Shown: piece by piece, positions 9,491 through 19,760 of the stretch
Layout: each line of letters opens with the position of its first letter
Position numbering within the stretch: position 1 is the stretch's first letter
Assembly (NCBI GenBank): GCA_029168955.1
Contig: JAPDOI010000174.1
Span: 248,001-312,000 of the forward strand
DNA length: 64,000 nt
Direction of reading: 5' to 3'
DNA from: Aplectana chamaeleonis
Taxonomy: Eukaryota; Nematoda; Chromadorea; Rhabditida; Cosmocercidae
Notes under the pieces: generated by a model
The model's database searches: none
What the model was told of the DNA's origin: nothing
Seen by the model: the letters and a program-made list of their open reading frames with translations, nothing else
Translations under genes and position numbers: made by a program

Positions 9491-11352
9491 GACACATCTC
9501 GCAAGAGACTTGTGTCCTATCAGCATCATCAAACTTTAATCCATCGGATTTACTGGATTGGAAACGGAACAATCAGCTCATCTCTAGCCAAAAAGTAGTA
9601 GCATACGTTCTACGCTTCGTGAAGCTGCTTACCTTACGGACAAGAAGCAGCCTTCGAGAGCGCATTGAGCGAACAATACCAGAGCTACGTTCAATGGATT
9701 CACTCCCATACGTCACAGCTACTGAACTTGCGGCGGCCCTTCGCGTTCTTATACGAAACCACCAAAAGGTTCACATCCCTTCAGCAAAAAGAGCAGCACT
9801 GAAGCAGCTAAAACTCAAGGAAGACAAGCACGGAATTCTGCGTCGCCGAGGCCGCCTTGGTGATTCTAATCTTCCATTCAACACCAAACAACCGTACCTC
9901 ATCGCCACTAAAACGCATTTCGCTCAAATTATTGTGGAGAATGCCCACTCGAAATTCCACTGTGGAATTGGGCAAACGGTATCACGTGTCAGAGAACGGT
10001 TTTGGATTCCGAAACTCAGGCAGATGGTTCGCAAAGCGGTGACTCAATGTGTACCTTGCCAAAAAATGAATAATCTCCCTTACAAGTACCCGGAGATGGA
10101 CGACCTTCCGTTACGGCGAGTACAAAGAACAAGACCATTTGAAAACATCGGAATCGACTACTTCGGACCAATTTCCGCCAAACGCTATGATGAAACCGTG
10201 AAAGTATATGGAATCGTACTTACATGTACAGTAACACGACTACTTCATCTGGAACTTGTACCAGATATGACTACTTATCATCTTCTGCTCGCACTACGCC
10301 GATTCTCTGCCAGAAGAGAGATTCCATCGAGCATAACATCAGATAATGCTCCCAACTTCATGATTGGAGAAGAAATTCTTCGAGAGGCAGTAATTCCTGT
10401 GATAAATAACGTGTCGTTGAAGCAAACAATGGCCACGAAAGGAATTGTCTGGAAGACAATAACACCATACGCTCCGTGGCAGGGAGCTCTTTACGAGAGA
10501 CTGATCAAGTCGAACAAACACAGTCTTTACAAAACTATACAACGGACGATTCCAACACAGGAAGTTCTGGAGACGCTACTAGTAGAGATGGAGGGAAGCC
10601 TCAACAGCAGTCCTCTCACATACCAAGAAGAAAGATGGGAAGAGAACCCCACGTTACGTCCCATAGACTTCATCCAACGCGATATAATAATCACATATCC
10701 TATTGAACACATGGAAACCGATACAGATGACAAGGACTACCTCCCACCAAACGAAGCAGCCGCACTACAGACTCGAAAGCAAACAGAAGACGCCCTCAGA
10801 TCGAGTCATCAATTAACTGAACGGTTCTGGAGTATTTGGAGTCATCAGTACTTAACCAGCTTACGCGAAGCACATAAGCTTGAAATCAACAACAAACGTG
10901 GCACCAACAAGGTTCCAACTGTTGGGACCGTTGTGCTAGTAATGGACGCAGTAATACCTCGGAATTCCTGGAAAATGGGAAGAATCATCAAGTTGCTACA
11001 GTCAGCCAATAATGTTGTACGAGAAGCAGAACTTCAACTACCAAATGGACGAACCATACGTCGACCGGTCAATCTTCTAGTACCTTTCGAAATAGGAGAA
11101 CCGACAAAGAACGATCTTGCTGAACTGGTCACTCCGAACTCAACCCAACGCGAAGGCTTCGATTCCGAACATGATCAAGCGCAAAGAGGACATCTCTACA
11201 ACTTACGATCTCGTTCACACACAAGACGCAAATCAGAATCGAATAATCAAGCTGGTATCGCTTACGCAAGCACTAGGATCACCTTCCCGCTGCGGAATGG
11301 GAACCTTTCCCAAGAGATGCTGCTGGCGTGCGAGAAGAAGTTTTTACAATAG
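9481..11352 (+). CDS. Integrase region of BEL/Pao, with RNase H largely lost
   Basis: The frame is open from before 9481 (the first possible start considered is GTG at 9619; the ORF from there is 577 residues). The first part, ending KVVAYVLRFVKLL, resembles the linker that normally follows RNase H, but no RNase H motifs lie between the RT stop at 9490 and this linker, so roughly 0.7 kb appears deleted. The integrase zinc domain has His at 9946 and 9958 and Cys at 10048 and 10057. The catalytic triad is Asp 10156 (IDYFGP), Asp 10342 (SDNAPNF) and Glu 10495 (GALYERLI). After about 10900 comes the C-terminal domain seen in Pao integrases (DUF5641 type; VGTVVLVMD, WKMGRI and LPNGRTIRRPVNLLVP). 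This segment itself has no internal stop. Confidence 0.9.
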   Translation, partial: LRLGHISQETCVLSASSNFNPSDLLDWKRNNQLISSQKVVAYVLRFVKLLTLRTRSSLRERIERTIPELRSMDSLPYVTATELAAALRVLIRNHQKVHIPSAKRAALKQLKLKEDKHGILRRRGRLGDSNLPFNTKQPYLIATKTHFAQIIVENAHSKFHCGIGQTVSRVRERFWIPKLRQMVRKAVTQCVPCQKMNNLPYKYPEMDDLPLRRVQRTRPFENIGIDYFGPISAKRYDETVKVYGIVLTCTVTRLLHLELVPDMTTYHLLLALRRFSARREIPSSITSDNAPNFMIGEEILREAVIPVINNVSLKQTMATKGIVWKTITPYAPWQGALYERLIKSNKHSLYKTIQRTIPTQEVLETLLVEMEGSLNSSPLTYQEERWEENPTLRPIDFIQRDIIITYPIEHMETDTDDKDYLPPNEAAALQTRKQTEDALRSSHQLTERFWSIWSHQYLTSLREAHKLEINNKRGTNKVPTVGTVVLVMDAVIPRNSWKMGRIIKLLQSANNVVREAELQLPNGRTIRRPVNLLVPFEIGEPTKNDLAELVTPNSTQREGFDSEHDQAQRGHLYNLRSRSHTRRKSESNNQAGIAYASTRITFPLRNGNLSQEMLLACEKKFLQ

Positions 11353-11841
11353 GCCGAAGCATCAACGACGTTGAGCCATCCACCTTCCCATTCCATTTCC
11401 CTTTCCCGCTCCCGTTCCTCTCCACCATCCCTTACCTACCGTCTCCCTTCCTCTCCGTCATCACTTATCCACCGTTTATCTCCCACTACACCACCTCGTC
11501 ACTGCTCAACGAAACACCCAGCTTCAGTGAATACAAGAATACTGAAGCCCTCTCCCTTTCCCCCGTCTACGGTGAACTTTGTGCACATTACTCCGTCGCT
11601 TCGTTCCCAATCCAAGGGAACCGAATCACCAATAAGGCTCCAAACTCTGCAGAACAAGAAAGAGCCCCACAAGTGCGCACCAGCAAGAATACTGAAACTC
11701 CTCAGTGTTCGACAAGCCTCATCGTCCCTCCTGCCGTCATACTCCTCCAAGCGTACAAACACCGAAATGAAATCAGCATCCTCCCATCAGCATGCAGCGA
11801 GACACAAGCCGTCAACATCACACCGTTTCTGGGCCGCGGAG
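11353..11841 (+). other. 3' non-coding region of BEL/Pao
   Basis: A C/T-rich stretch with overlapping open frames of 172 and 181 codons in two frames (11328-11846 and 11371-11916), rich in Ser and Pro and running into the LTR. There is no signal peptide, membrane segment or cysteine pattern, so I do not call an envelope gene. The polypurine tract before the 3' LTR is short and weak (GGGCCGCGGAG). Confidence 0.6.
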
Positions 11842-12036
11842 TATAGTGCAACCACTGCACTAGCCATGGATCAGAAGCGAATGAAGACAAGTATCAACAG
11901 TGAAGATAGTGATTGATAAATACGTGATCTTGTTGCTAAGCCGTGAGCGGCTATATAAAGGCTCGAATGAGCCAAGTAGGTATTCAATAAAGAATTCGTC
12001 AGACCCGCGTGGCAGCACAACAGCCGAACTACCACA
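11842..12036 (+). repeat. 3' LTR of the BEL/Pao element
   Basis: Same 195-bp length as the 5' LTR, with four substitutions and no indels. It is followed at once by CGGCG (12037-12041), the second copy of the target-site duplication. Confidence 0.92.
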
Positions 12037-12220
12037 CGGCGTGCGTGTCAATTGGGAGTCGAGAGGGCATTTGTTGGACATGTGAATCGACTAACACGAT
12101 ATTACACCAAGAAGGAGTAATATTCCTGTCAGCTGCTTGCAGCCCCTGCAAGACTCTTCCAAAAAAGACTAAGTGACGACCGTTAAACACGCACGCCCAC
12201 CGCTTGGGCGGACATTATCT
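12037..12220. mobile_element. MITE (GAATGAGAGTGTCCGCCC family), right piece after BEL/Pao
   Basis: Continues the MITE broken at 5708. Its terminal repeat (ACCGCTTGGGCGGACATTAT) is at the right end. Compared with the mirror copy, the adjoining left arm lacks about 90 bp that lie at 15005-15093, so either the left arm has a deletion or the right arm gained an insert next to the MITE. Confidence 0.7.
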
Positions 12221-13486
12221 AAAAACTGCCGTGATTGCGAGCTTGTCGTCGACTATTTCCAGAATGCTTTCCTGCAGACTGATGCCGGCTGGAGAGGTGT
12301 TGGATGATGAGATCGTGGAGGATTGGCCACGTGCTGCACAAGTTCTCCGTTACTTGTGGAGCAACAAAAAACTGGAGGTCAGTTGTTGCATGCAAGCCAG
12401 ACTCTCACATGAATATGATAAGAGGTTTTAGGTAAGAGAGAATGTTTTAGGTAAGAAGTCAGACAAAGTTAGTTACTGCTATTCAGATCTGATGTCCGTT
12501 TGTACGTGGAAAGAGATGGGGCGCTTGTCCCAATGAAGGTGAGTTTTATCTCAAATAACTTCTCAAGTAATTGGTTTTAGACTGTTCTATGTGATGGTTT
12601 TTTTAGAAACGTGTGATCAACGATGTGGACGCGCCGCCATCTTGCCTTGTCGTCGGGGGAGTCATCGGAAACCCGGCTTAGAGTCCTGTCGATCGGACGT
12701 CGAGCTCAGACCATTTTGGGAATGTGAGTTGTGATATTCAGTGAGCGATTTGAATGTCTCAAGTTACTTACTCATAGCAGACAAGTCACATGCACAATGT
12801 GGTGAGTAACTTACCCTAGGGGAACTTTCACAGGTTCGCCTCGAGTAACTTGCTTACCACATTGTGTATGTGACTTTTATGCTATGAGTAAGTAACTTAA
12901 GACGATCAAGTTACTTACTGCTTACCACAAGTAGTTTTCCGAAATTTTCTGAGAGTTTTTTTTTTGTATTTTTCGCGTTTTATATGCTTTTGACTTTTGT
13001 TTTTCTTGTTCTGCCCCGGTACTCTGCCTACGGCTCGATGAAGAGGCTTTAAATTCAATTTATCTGACTTTTATTCCAGTGTCATTCCATAGTCTCATAT
13101 CTCTTTATCTGCTCATCATTCCCGAACCCGGTTATCTCTAAACCAATCTCATGGATATTGAAACTAACTTTTTTAGACTTTGTGAACCTTGTGGTCGTCA
13201 TGCATGTTTTCTGTTGTAGTGTTCTGAGATAGTCTATAGTCTTGATCGCGCTTGCCGCAGCACGGTTTTCTTTTCGCATCTCAAACATTACGTCATCATG
13301 AAGTGCCTTCAAAGGCTTTTTGGTTAAACGTTAAACCTTTATTGTATAAGTAATTCCGAGAAATAAATTTGCATTTGTTAATACTTATAGTTTCTGTTAT
13401 GTGTTGCTCCAGAATTCTTTAGCGGGCTCACTCAAGAGCCAGGTTGTAATGGAGCGATTTAGGATTTACGGCAAATTCAAAAGGCC
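12221..13486. repeat. Inner left arm of the giant fold-back element
   Basis: Pairs with 13869-15005. At 12760-12930 it contains its own smaller palindrome (CAAGTTACTTACTCATAGCA and its inverse, around CACATTGTG), so the arm can fold locally as well as with its partner. Confidence 0.75.
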
Positions 13487-13868
13487 GCTCTAATACAACT
13501 TAGTCTTAGGTGAGACCGCTAGAAAAGAATTTTTGAGCAGTACGGGTGTTGGAGTAATCGCTTGCAAGGGCGTATTAAGGCAGGATGAAGGGTGAATATG
13601 AAAATTTGCGGCAGTAAGGGCGTAGTGTCAGGATGGACGAGCGGCCCTAGCAAGGCCGGTCACCGCCCGTGCAAGGCTAGCCACCTGCCTTTCCCCTCGG
13701 GCTGAAGTGGCTGGTGTTCCCTGAAGTGTGCTGCTTTGAACGGACGGAGCACGGACGGAGGCTCCGCCCCAAACACTCCCCTTTTCGACTATCAAGGGTG
13801 GGGCCCGAAACGTGAACCTGCCCTGCGCCCTCCTTCCTGCTGCCCCGTTTGCCAGAGTCGTTAATCTC
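13487..13868. other. Unpaired centre of the giant fold-back element
   Basis: A 382-bp spacer between the arms, notably GC-rich in its right two thirds (13640-13850). TGCCCCGTTTGCCAGAG near its right end reappears nearly unchanged in the outer right arm around 16300, so the spacer shares material with the arms. The minus-strand open frame at 13628-13984 crosses spacer and arm and has no recognisable domain. Confidence 0.6.
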
Positions 13869-16664
13869 GGCCTTTTGAGTTTGCCGTAAATCCTAAATCG
13901 CTCCATTACATCCTGGACCTTGAGTGAGCCCGCTAAAGAATTCTGGAGCAACACAACAGAACGTGCAGAGGCAAGCGCGATCAAGACTATAGACTATCTC
14001 AGAACACTACAATAGAATATATGCATGACGACCACAAGGTTCACAAAGTCTAAAAAAGTTAGTTTCAATATCCATGAGATTGGTTTAGAGAAAACCGGGT
14101 TCGGGAATGATGAGCAGATAAAGAGATATGAGACTATGGAATGACAGTGGAATAAAAGTGAGATAAATTGAATTTAAAGCATCTTCATCGAACCGTAGGC
14201 AGAGTACCGGGGCAGAACAAGAAAAACAAAAGTCAAAAGCATATAAAACGCGAAAAATACAAAAAAACTCTCAGAAAATTTCGGAAAACTACTTGTGGTA
14301 AGCAGTAAGTAACTTGATGGTCTTAAGCTACTTACTCATAGCATAAAAGTCGCATACACAATGTGGTAAGCAAGTTACTCGAGGCGAACCTGTGAAAGTT
14401 CCCCTACGGGTAAGTTACTCACCACATTGTGCATGTGACTTGTCTGCTATGAGTAAGTAACTTGAGACATTCAAATTGCTCACTGAATATCATAACTCAC
14501 ATTCCCAAAATGGTCTGAGCTCGACGTCCGATCGACAGGACTCTAAGCCGGGTTTCCGGTGACTCCCCCGACGACAAGGCAAGATGGCGGCGCGTCCACA
14601 TCGCTGATCATACGTTTCTGAAAAAACGATCACATAGAACAGTCTAAAATCAATTACTTGAGAAGTTATTTGAGATAAAACTCAATTTCATTGGGACAAG
14701 CGCCCCATCTCTTTCCACGTACAAACGGACATCAGATCTGAATGGCAGTAATTAACTTTGTCTGACTTCTTACCTGAAACATTCTCTCTTACCTAAAACC
14801 ACTTATCATGTTCATGTGAGAGTCTGGCTTGCATGCAACAACTGACCTCCAGTTTTTTGTTACTCCACAAGTAACGGAGAACTTGTGCACCACGTGGCCA
14901 ATCCTCCACGATCTCATCATCCAACACCTCTCCAGCCGGCAACAGTCTGCAGGAAAGCATTCTAGAAATAGTCGACGACAAGCTCGCAATCACGGCAGTT
15001 TTTAGACAGAAGTGGGAATGCGGTGTAACACGATAAAACTCCAGAAGTTACGAAAACGGAGTTTAACATTGAACAACATTTAGTACATGTAAGGTCTGCC
15101 CGAATGATAATGTCCGCCCAAGCGGTGGGCGTGCGTGTTTAACGGTCGTCACGTAGCCTTTTTTGGAAGAGTCTTGCAAGGGCTGCAAGCAGCTGACAGG
15201 AATTTTACTCCTTCTTCGTGTAATATCGTGTTAGTCGATTCACATGTCCAACGAATGCCCTCTCGACTCCCAATTGACACGCACGCCGACCGCCTGGGCG
15301 GACACTCTCATTCAGACAGACTTCAACTCACAACATTTTTGAAATTCCCTCATTCAGACATTCACAACATTTTTGAAATTCCGAAATAATTGGCAAAAGA
15401 TTATGAAAATTTCGATAAGTGGGAAATATTTTCAGTAGATATACGAATCGAACATGGCTGGTTTGATTTCCCCTCATTTCTTATGCAATTTCTTATGTAC
15501 ATTTTTCGCATTGATTCATTCCCACTCCATAAAACCCTATTTATGCAACACCAAACATTTCAAACTCATGTAAACCCGGATGAAGAGATCAACGAGCTGA
15601 AAACAGCAAATCAGGGGGGTGAGATTTCAATTGTTTAGCGGCAAAATATCTTCAAAATGTTCACAAGCTGGGAAAACGAATTCAAGGATGTGAAAAATAT
15701 TCCATGCTGCAAACGGATTTTTTGAGAAAGACTTCTGAAAATCGTCAACCGTAAATCGTGTGCACGATATAAATGCAACTGATGTCTTTAGTGTGCACAC
15801 AAGAAAAAATTCAAAAAACACTGAAAAGCAGGAAACCGTAAGAGAAGTACCGTGAGAGTTCAAAATGGCGTAGCCCTGACGTTTTTATAGCGCTTGACTA
15901 CGGAAGAGATGAAGAGAGGCACATATAGTTAGAAATCCAGCAAAAATTCATGAAAAATGAGAAAAATAATGAAAAAAAAGTGGCCTGAAGCCGTCTGGTT
16001 GAATTCTGACCGATCGATGCTGTCGACAGGTCGATTGCGCGAAGCGGCAATTAAATTCGACCAATAGCAGACGAGGAGGGTGGACCGTTTGCGTCGATTC
16101 TCGCGCTGCAAGTCAATGGGCGGACATCTACAAGCTCGCTCGCTCGCAGCACCAAGGGCGGATATCTGTCCCCGCCCAGTCTCCGCCCACTTCCGCAGCT
16201 GACCAATCAGAATTTTCACGGCAGCAAGCCCGCCGCTCTAGACTTGCTGCTGAACCTTCGGAGGGGTGGGATTAGAGGCGGACCTACCGCCCTTGCTGCT
16301 ACCCCGTTTGCCAGAGATCGCCAAATCTAGCAAGAGGAGTTTCGCAACATTTTAAGACTGTTCAACGCCAAATCTATTTCAACAATTTCACAACATTTGA
16401 AAGATTTAGTTGATCGCCAAATCTAACAAGAGGGATTGCACCAGATTGTTAGCAAAGCCAAATCTTTAGCCTTTTCCCCGGAGCCCAACCTTTTGGAGTC
16501 TAACAAGAGGGATTGCACCACATTTCATATCTTTGTTGACTGCCAAATCCATTTACATCAATTTCACAGCATTTGAAAGTTTTTGTTTAATGCCAAATCC
16601 AACTAGAGGAATTTCGCAACATTTTTAGCAGAGCCAAATATTTAACTTTTTCCGCGGAGCCCAA
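13869..16664. repeat. Right arm of the giant fold-back element, uninterrupted
   Basis: Reverse complement of the left arm without the BEL/Pao insertion and without the 4224-4672 core. It therefore serves as an internal reference for the unoccupied state. Its outer end 16320-16664 is the tandem CCAAATC/AATTTCACAACATTT array. Beyond 16664 the similarity ends and a TTTAAA-type MITE fragment begins. Confidence 0.78.
15094..15321. mobile_element. Intact 228-bp MITE in the right arm (empty site for BEL/Pao)
   Basis: Terminal inverted repeats of about 45 bp (GTCTGCCCGAATGATAATGT at left, CACTCTCATTCAGACAGAC at right). The point equivalent to the retroelement insertion reads GGTCGGCGTGCG in reverse complement, with a single CGGCG. 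The ends resemble those of 17535-17825, so these are related families. Confidence 0.75.
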
Positions 16665-16669
16665 TCATG

Positions 16670-16840
16670 TTTAAAGGTAGTAATCGCGATAAATTTCACC
16701 TCCGAGTTTACCATAGAATATGGATGGTCTGATATCCTACATAACAGCAGTGCATATAAAGAATTCGAAGACCGTCTCTCAGGGCTAGCATAGGGCCACC
16801 TTCGCTTCCGCTGACTTCGACGCATAGAAAAACAGACCGT
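16670..16840. mobile_element. TTTAAAGGCAG-type MITE fragment
   Basis: Begins TTTAAAGGTAGTAATCGCGA immediately outside the fold-back element. The other terminus is missing, because the next MITE of the superfamily starts at 16840. Confidence 0.5.
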
Positions 16841-17295
16841 TAAAGGCAGTGTTCACGATGATCATCCTCGTTGACTTTCCACAGTGAAATGATAGGCGAG
16901 AAGGATCCTAGGCTCCCAGTGTCCAAAGAAAGGTAGAAAACGAGCCAGGAGCGGCAAAATAACGGCTGCAAACAAGCGTTTTGGTGCCCCAGACACGCCC
17001 CGTGCCACAGATCCGCCCCTTGAAAGGAACAAATGAAGACTCAGATTATAGGAATGATCAAGTGAAGGAAGTGCTGATTAGTGAGCGGATCGCTCCATTG
17101 CACTGATAGGTATCATCCTTACAGCGGTCAATTCCTCCACGCTCAAAAATCAACGCAAACAAGGGAGGGCCCATTTTGGCTCAAAAACGCGTCTTTCGTG
17201 CCCTTTTCGAGCATACCTTGCTATATAGGGCATCAGACCTTCGATCAACCGTGGAGATATCGGAAGTGAAATTTATCGTGAACGCTGCCTTTAAA
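16840..17295. mobile_element. TTTAAAGGCAG MITE, subfamily 1, copy A
   Basis: The left end TTAAAGGCAGTGTTCACGAT and right end ATCGTGAACGCTGCCTTTAA are inverted, enclosing 456 bp. The interior (CAGTGAAATGATAGGCGAGA ... GGAGATATCGGAAGTG) is repeated in reverse orientation at 26622-27056. No coding capacity is seen. Confidence 0.75.
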
Positions 17296-17437
17296 GGCTC
17301 GTTTTCTACCGTTCTTGCCGCTCCTGGCTCGTTTTCTACCGTTCTTTCGACACTGGGAGCCTAGGATCCTTCTCGCCTACCATTTCACTGTGGAAAGTCA
17401 ACGAGGATGATCATAGTGAACGCTGCTTTTAAAAAGA
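17290..17437. mobile_element. TTTAAAGGCAG MITE, subfamily 1, truncated inverted copy
   Basis: Shares the TTTAAA at 17290-17295 with the previous element and repeats its first 130 bp in inverted order, ending GAACGCTGCTTTTAAA. The pair therefore forms a larger palindrome with about 130-bp arms (16840-16965 and 17310-17437). Confidence 0.65.
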
Positions 17438-17534
17438 ATGATACCTATTACTGCAATTGAAAGGTACAACTCTCTCAATTTCTGTCGATCAAAGTGAATC
17501 TCATCGTGGTCGTCATGTCAAAATCACTGGTGGT

Positions 17535-17825
17535 AAAGTGTATCCGAATGAGAGTGGTGGCCCATGCGGTCGGCGTGCTTGGCAGATGGCCGTCGCATGT
17601 GCCGCTCTCGGACGAGTGTTGGATTCGAACGGCGGACATCCACCCTCACCCCTGCTACAGAGCTGATTGATCGGCGCAGTGTTTCCTGCCAGCTGGTGTC
17701 GGCCATGCTCGTAGTCGATGGCTGTGGGGGATGTTTCGCATGCTCGTCCAAGAGCGGCGAACGCGACGACCGCCTGCCAAGCACGCCGGCTGCATGGGTC
17801 GCCATTCTCATTCGCACACACTTTA
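17535..17825. mobile_element. Palindromic GC-rich MITE (CGAATGAGAGTGG ends)
   Basis: Arms of about 100 bp (AAAGTGTATCCGAATGAGAG at left, CTCATTCGCACACACTTT at right) around a central 90 bp. The open frames on both strands over this interval are mirror images and are not called. The ends resemble the MITE hit by BEL/Pao. Confidence 0.7.
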
Positions 17826-17914
17826 CATATATTTCGCATGAACGACTGCCCTGCTGCTTGCTCCGCCCGGACTCATCTGAACGAGAAAGGTTTTATAGAT
17901 CACTTGAGAGTACT

Positions 17915-18310
17915 TAAAAGCACAGTACACCATCAGACATGAATTTTATGATTTCCATTTGATTGTGTAGTACACCATTCCTGTATGATACATGTCAAAT
18001 GCGAGATCTCAATTCCTCCATATAAGCGAAATATAAGCGACCATCACAAGCCCGACCCCCTTCGCTCACCATCATTGGCCACACCCCCTACCAGATTTTC
18101 GGACTCGATAGCGGCTTGATGAATGGATGAATTCAAACGATTCTCCGTTCTTCACCCCATTGCAGGATTGTCTTCTTATCCTGCCTCTCACTCGCGTAAC
18201 GATCGCAAATTAAGAGAAATACAGGCTTGAGACAACTCGTCCGCAAGTTTTTCACCCTCAAAATATAGGCATCGTAAAGGAGTCATAACTATGTTTATAG
18301 GGGGTCTCGA
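17915..18310. repeat. Dispersed element, uninterrupted copy of the 50.06-53.0-kb outer layer
   Basis: AGTACACCATCAGACATGAA, CGAGATCTCAATTCCTCCAT and GAGACAACTCGTCCGCAAG match 50065-50367 and 52903-52990. At 18225-18232 (GAAATACAGG) the sequence is continuous where the other copy carries a 2.5-kb insertion, so this is the pre-insertion state. Confidence 0.65.
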
Positions 18311-18538
18311 ACGACTTCAGAGATACCACTATGATCAGTGTGTGACTCCCTCCAAGATCAGCATAAAAACTGAAAAATAATTTGTTGGCTATTCTGAGCC
18401 TCCAATTCTCTCAATTATTTGTTGATATCTCGATTCATCATTCCAGCAACATTTTCTGTCGTTCTACCTGCACTGGGACCTCAGGTTCTTCATCGAATAT
18501 AAATTTACTGGTGAAAATGATATTCGTGAATGCTGCCT
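18311..18538. mobile_element. TTTAAAGGCAG-type MITE fragment
   Basis: The right end ATATTCGTGAATGCTGCC is a superfamily terminus. The left portion (GAGATACCACTATGATCAGT ... GACTCCCTCCAAGATCAGCA) resembles 54032-54100. The left terminus is not recognisable. Confidence 0.45.
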
Positions 18539-19026
18539 CTAAAGGCAGTGTTCACGATAAAAAATGTGCTTCAGTTTCACTAGGAATGTGTAGTGGAGGG
18601 GCATATTGTAACCTTGACGTCGAAAAAACGCATGAAAACGAGCCAGGAAAAGCTCCAAAAGAGCCCGAAGTAGCCACTTCGAGCGCAAGGCAAACCCCAA
18701 AAGCGCAGTGCTCGTCCTCCGACGTGAACAAATGAAAACTCGAGATCGTGAGATGAGCGATGGTTTCCGATCAATAGCCCCGTTCTTCCCTTCATTCTCA
18801 ACTTCTGTCTCTACTCAGGTCAGCACGCACTTATCGGCTACAAAAGGCGGAAGTTACAAGCCTCGGAAAACTTGTCCACCATGTTTCCGGAGCTCAATTT
18901 TTGAGGGGCCGTAACTTCCTTCCTAGAAGGTCTTGTACGATCACAGAGGCATCATTGGAGCGTCGGACCGTTTTCAAGGGAGTCGGAGAAACAGAAAAAC
19001 GATTTTTATACTGAACACTGCCTTTA
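18538..19026. mobile_element. TTTAAAGGCAG MITE, subfamily 2, copy A
   Basis: Begins AAAGGCAGTGTTCACGATAA and ends TACTGAACACTGCCTTTAA. It is nearly colinear with 52993-53488, including GTAGTGGAGGGGC, AACGAGCCAGGAA and CTCGAGATCGTGAGATGAGC. The frames at 18382-18914 are shared by both copies and carry no domain. Confidence 0.75.
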
Positions 19027-19074
19027 AGGTCCGATGAGAGCCTCGCGCATAAATTGGCGGCATTATGCAATATG

Positions 19075-19275
19075 CTGTCGTCCTCGGAGCCAAGTTCCGG
19101 TCCGCAATTGCAGACTGCGGCTGTTGCACCACGCAACGCGACGATAATCACGCTGGGAGAAAGATTAATCGTGCCGGGACCAAGTGGTCCTAGCACGATT
19201 AGCATCCTGTTGGGTGATGTAATAGCCGTTGTCCGCAAATGCGGACCGGAATTTGACTTCGAGAACGACTCTAGG
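19075..19275. repeat. Near-perfect palindrome of about 200 bp
   Basis: The arms meet near 19175 at GGACCAAGTGGTCC and include TTCCGGTCCGC at 19095 against GCGGACCGGAA at 19241-19251. TCCGGTCCGCAA recurs in the 40.66-40.95-kb palindrome, suggesting one family. Confidence 0.7.
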
Positions 19276-19489
19276 TGCATCAATCAAGCAACGCTAACTG
19301 GTGGAACGGCGAGTCGATTAAGCGTCGCTTAGGCGTATGGAATACCCCCTCTGCTCTGAGCGACAGGTCCGCAATTTGTCCAAATTCGCACTTAACTAAT
19401 AGCAGACATATCGCAGGCTGATGGCAGTCACAGGTTCTGCAATGGAAGTATACCATAGGCCTTATATTTCCGCCGCCGGGCAGCGCAGC

Positions 19490-19760
19490 TATAAGGGGCC
19501 TACAGAGTTCAAGTCGCGGCGTTGCTCGCAGCGACAAACAGTGCTGGATGATGCGGTTGATTACATTGTGTGACGGGTTCTACCGACGCGGCGTGGAAAG
19601 CGACGAGAGGGGACCGCAAAGCCTTTTGACGCCACGACGTCCCAGAGTCACTGCCATCGAGCGGCAAGAATTCCGACCCCGCGACGAAAATGTTGGACAA
19701 CATTTTTGCCGTTACGTCAAGGCTGACGCTCGGCAATCACTCGCCGGTCGCTGAAACTCT
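19490..19760. repeat. Half copy of the 25.7-26.2-kb palindromic element
   Basis: AAGTCGCGGCGTTGCTCGCA, CCGACGCGGCGTG and CTCGCCGGTCGCTGA match 25945-26175 in the same orientation. The mirror half is absent. Confidence 0.65.

Larger units (their letters stand above)
5709..12036 (+). mobile_element. BEL/Pao LTR retrotransposon, full-length but defective
   Basis: A 6328-bp element bounded by two 195-bp LTRs and flanked by the 5-bp duplication CGGCG (5704-5708 and 12037-12041). Order of parts: LTR, tRNA-Gly primer site, 420-bp leader, gag with three zinc knuckles, aspartic protease, reverse transcriptase, remnant before integrase, integrase with the C-terminal domain typical of Pao elements, 490-bp 3' non-coding region, LTR. 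The order protease-RT-integrase and the A17-type protease place it in BEL/Pao. The LTRs differ at 4 of 195 sites, indicating recent insertion. Two frame breaks and loss of most of RNase H make it non-autonomous. No envelope-like gene is present. Confidence 0.95.
3878..16664. mobile_element. Giant fold-back (palindromic) element, interrupted by a BEL/Pao insertion
   Basis: Starting from TTGGGCTCCGCGG at 3878, the sequence reappears reverse-complemented from 16664 inward. Paired stretches include 4720-5000 with 16000-16290, 5040-5640 with 15340-15960, 12042-12220 with 15094-15300, 12230-12440 with 14790-15005, 12640-13080 with 14160-14600 and 13130-13486 with 13869-14140. Removing the retroelement leaves about 6.4 kb with arms of about 2.8 kb around a 382-bp spacer. 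The outermost 350-450 bp of each arm is a degenerate tandem array of units near 50 bp (GTGAAATT ... GATTTGGC). Long inverted repeats built from short tandem repeats are the structural hallmark of fold-back elements. No transposase frame was found. Small open frames occur mirrored in both arms (for example 4771-4983 and 15929-16219) and are treated as non-coding. Confidence 0.8.

Noticed and set aside
11328..11916. Overlapping 172- and 181-codon frames after integrase, possibly an envelope gene
   Set aside because: Ser/Pro-rich low-complexity, running into the LTR, with no signal peptide, membrane anchor or cysteine pattern; more likely 3' non-coding sequence.
4771..16219. Paralogous small genes (MKILIGQLRKWAETG... 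frames at 4771-4983 and 15929-16219)
   Set aside because: They are the two mirror arms of the fold-back element; no domain or codon bias.
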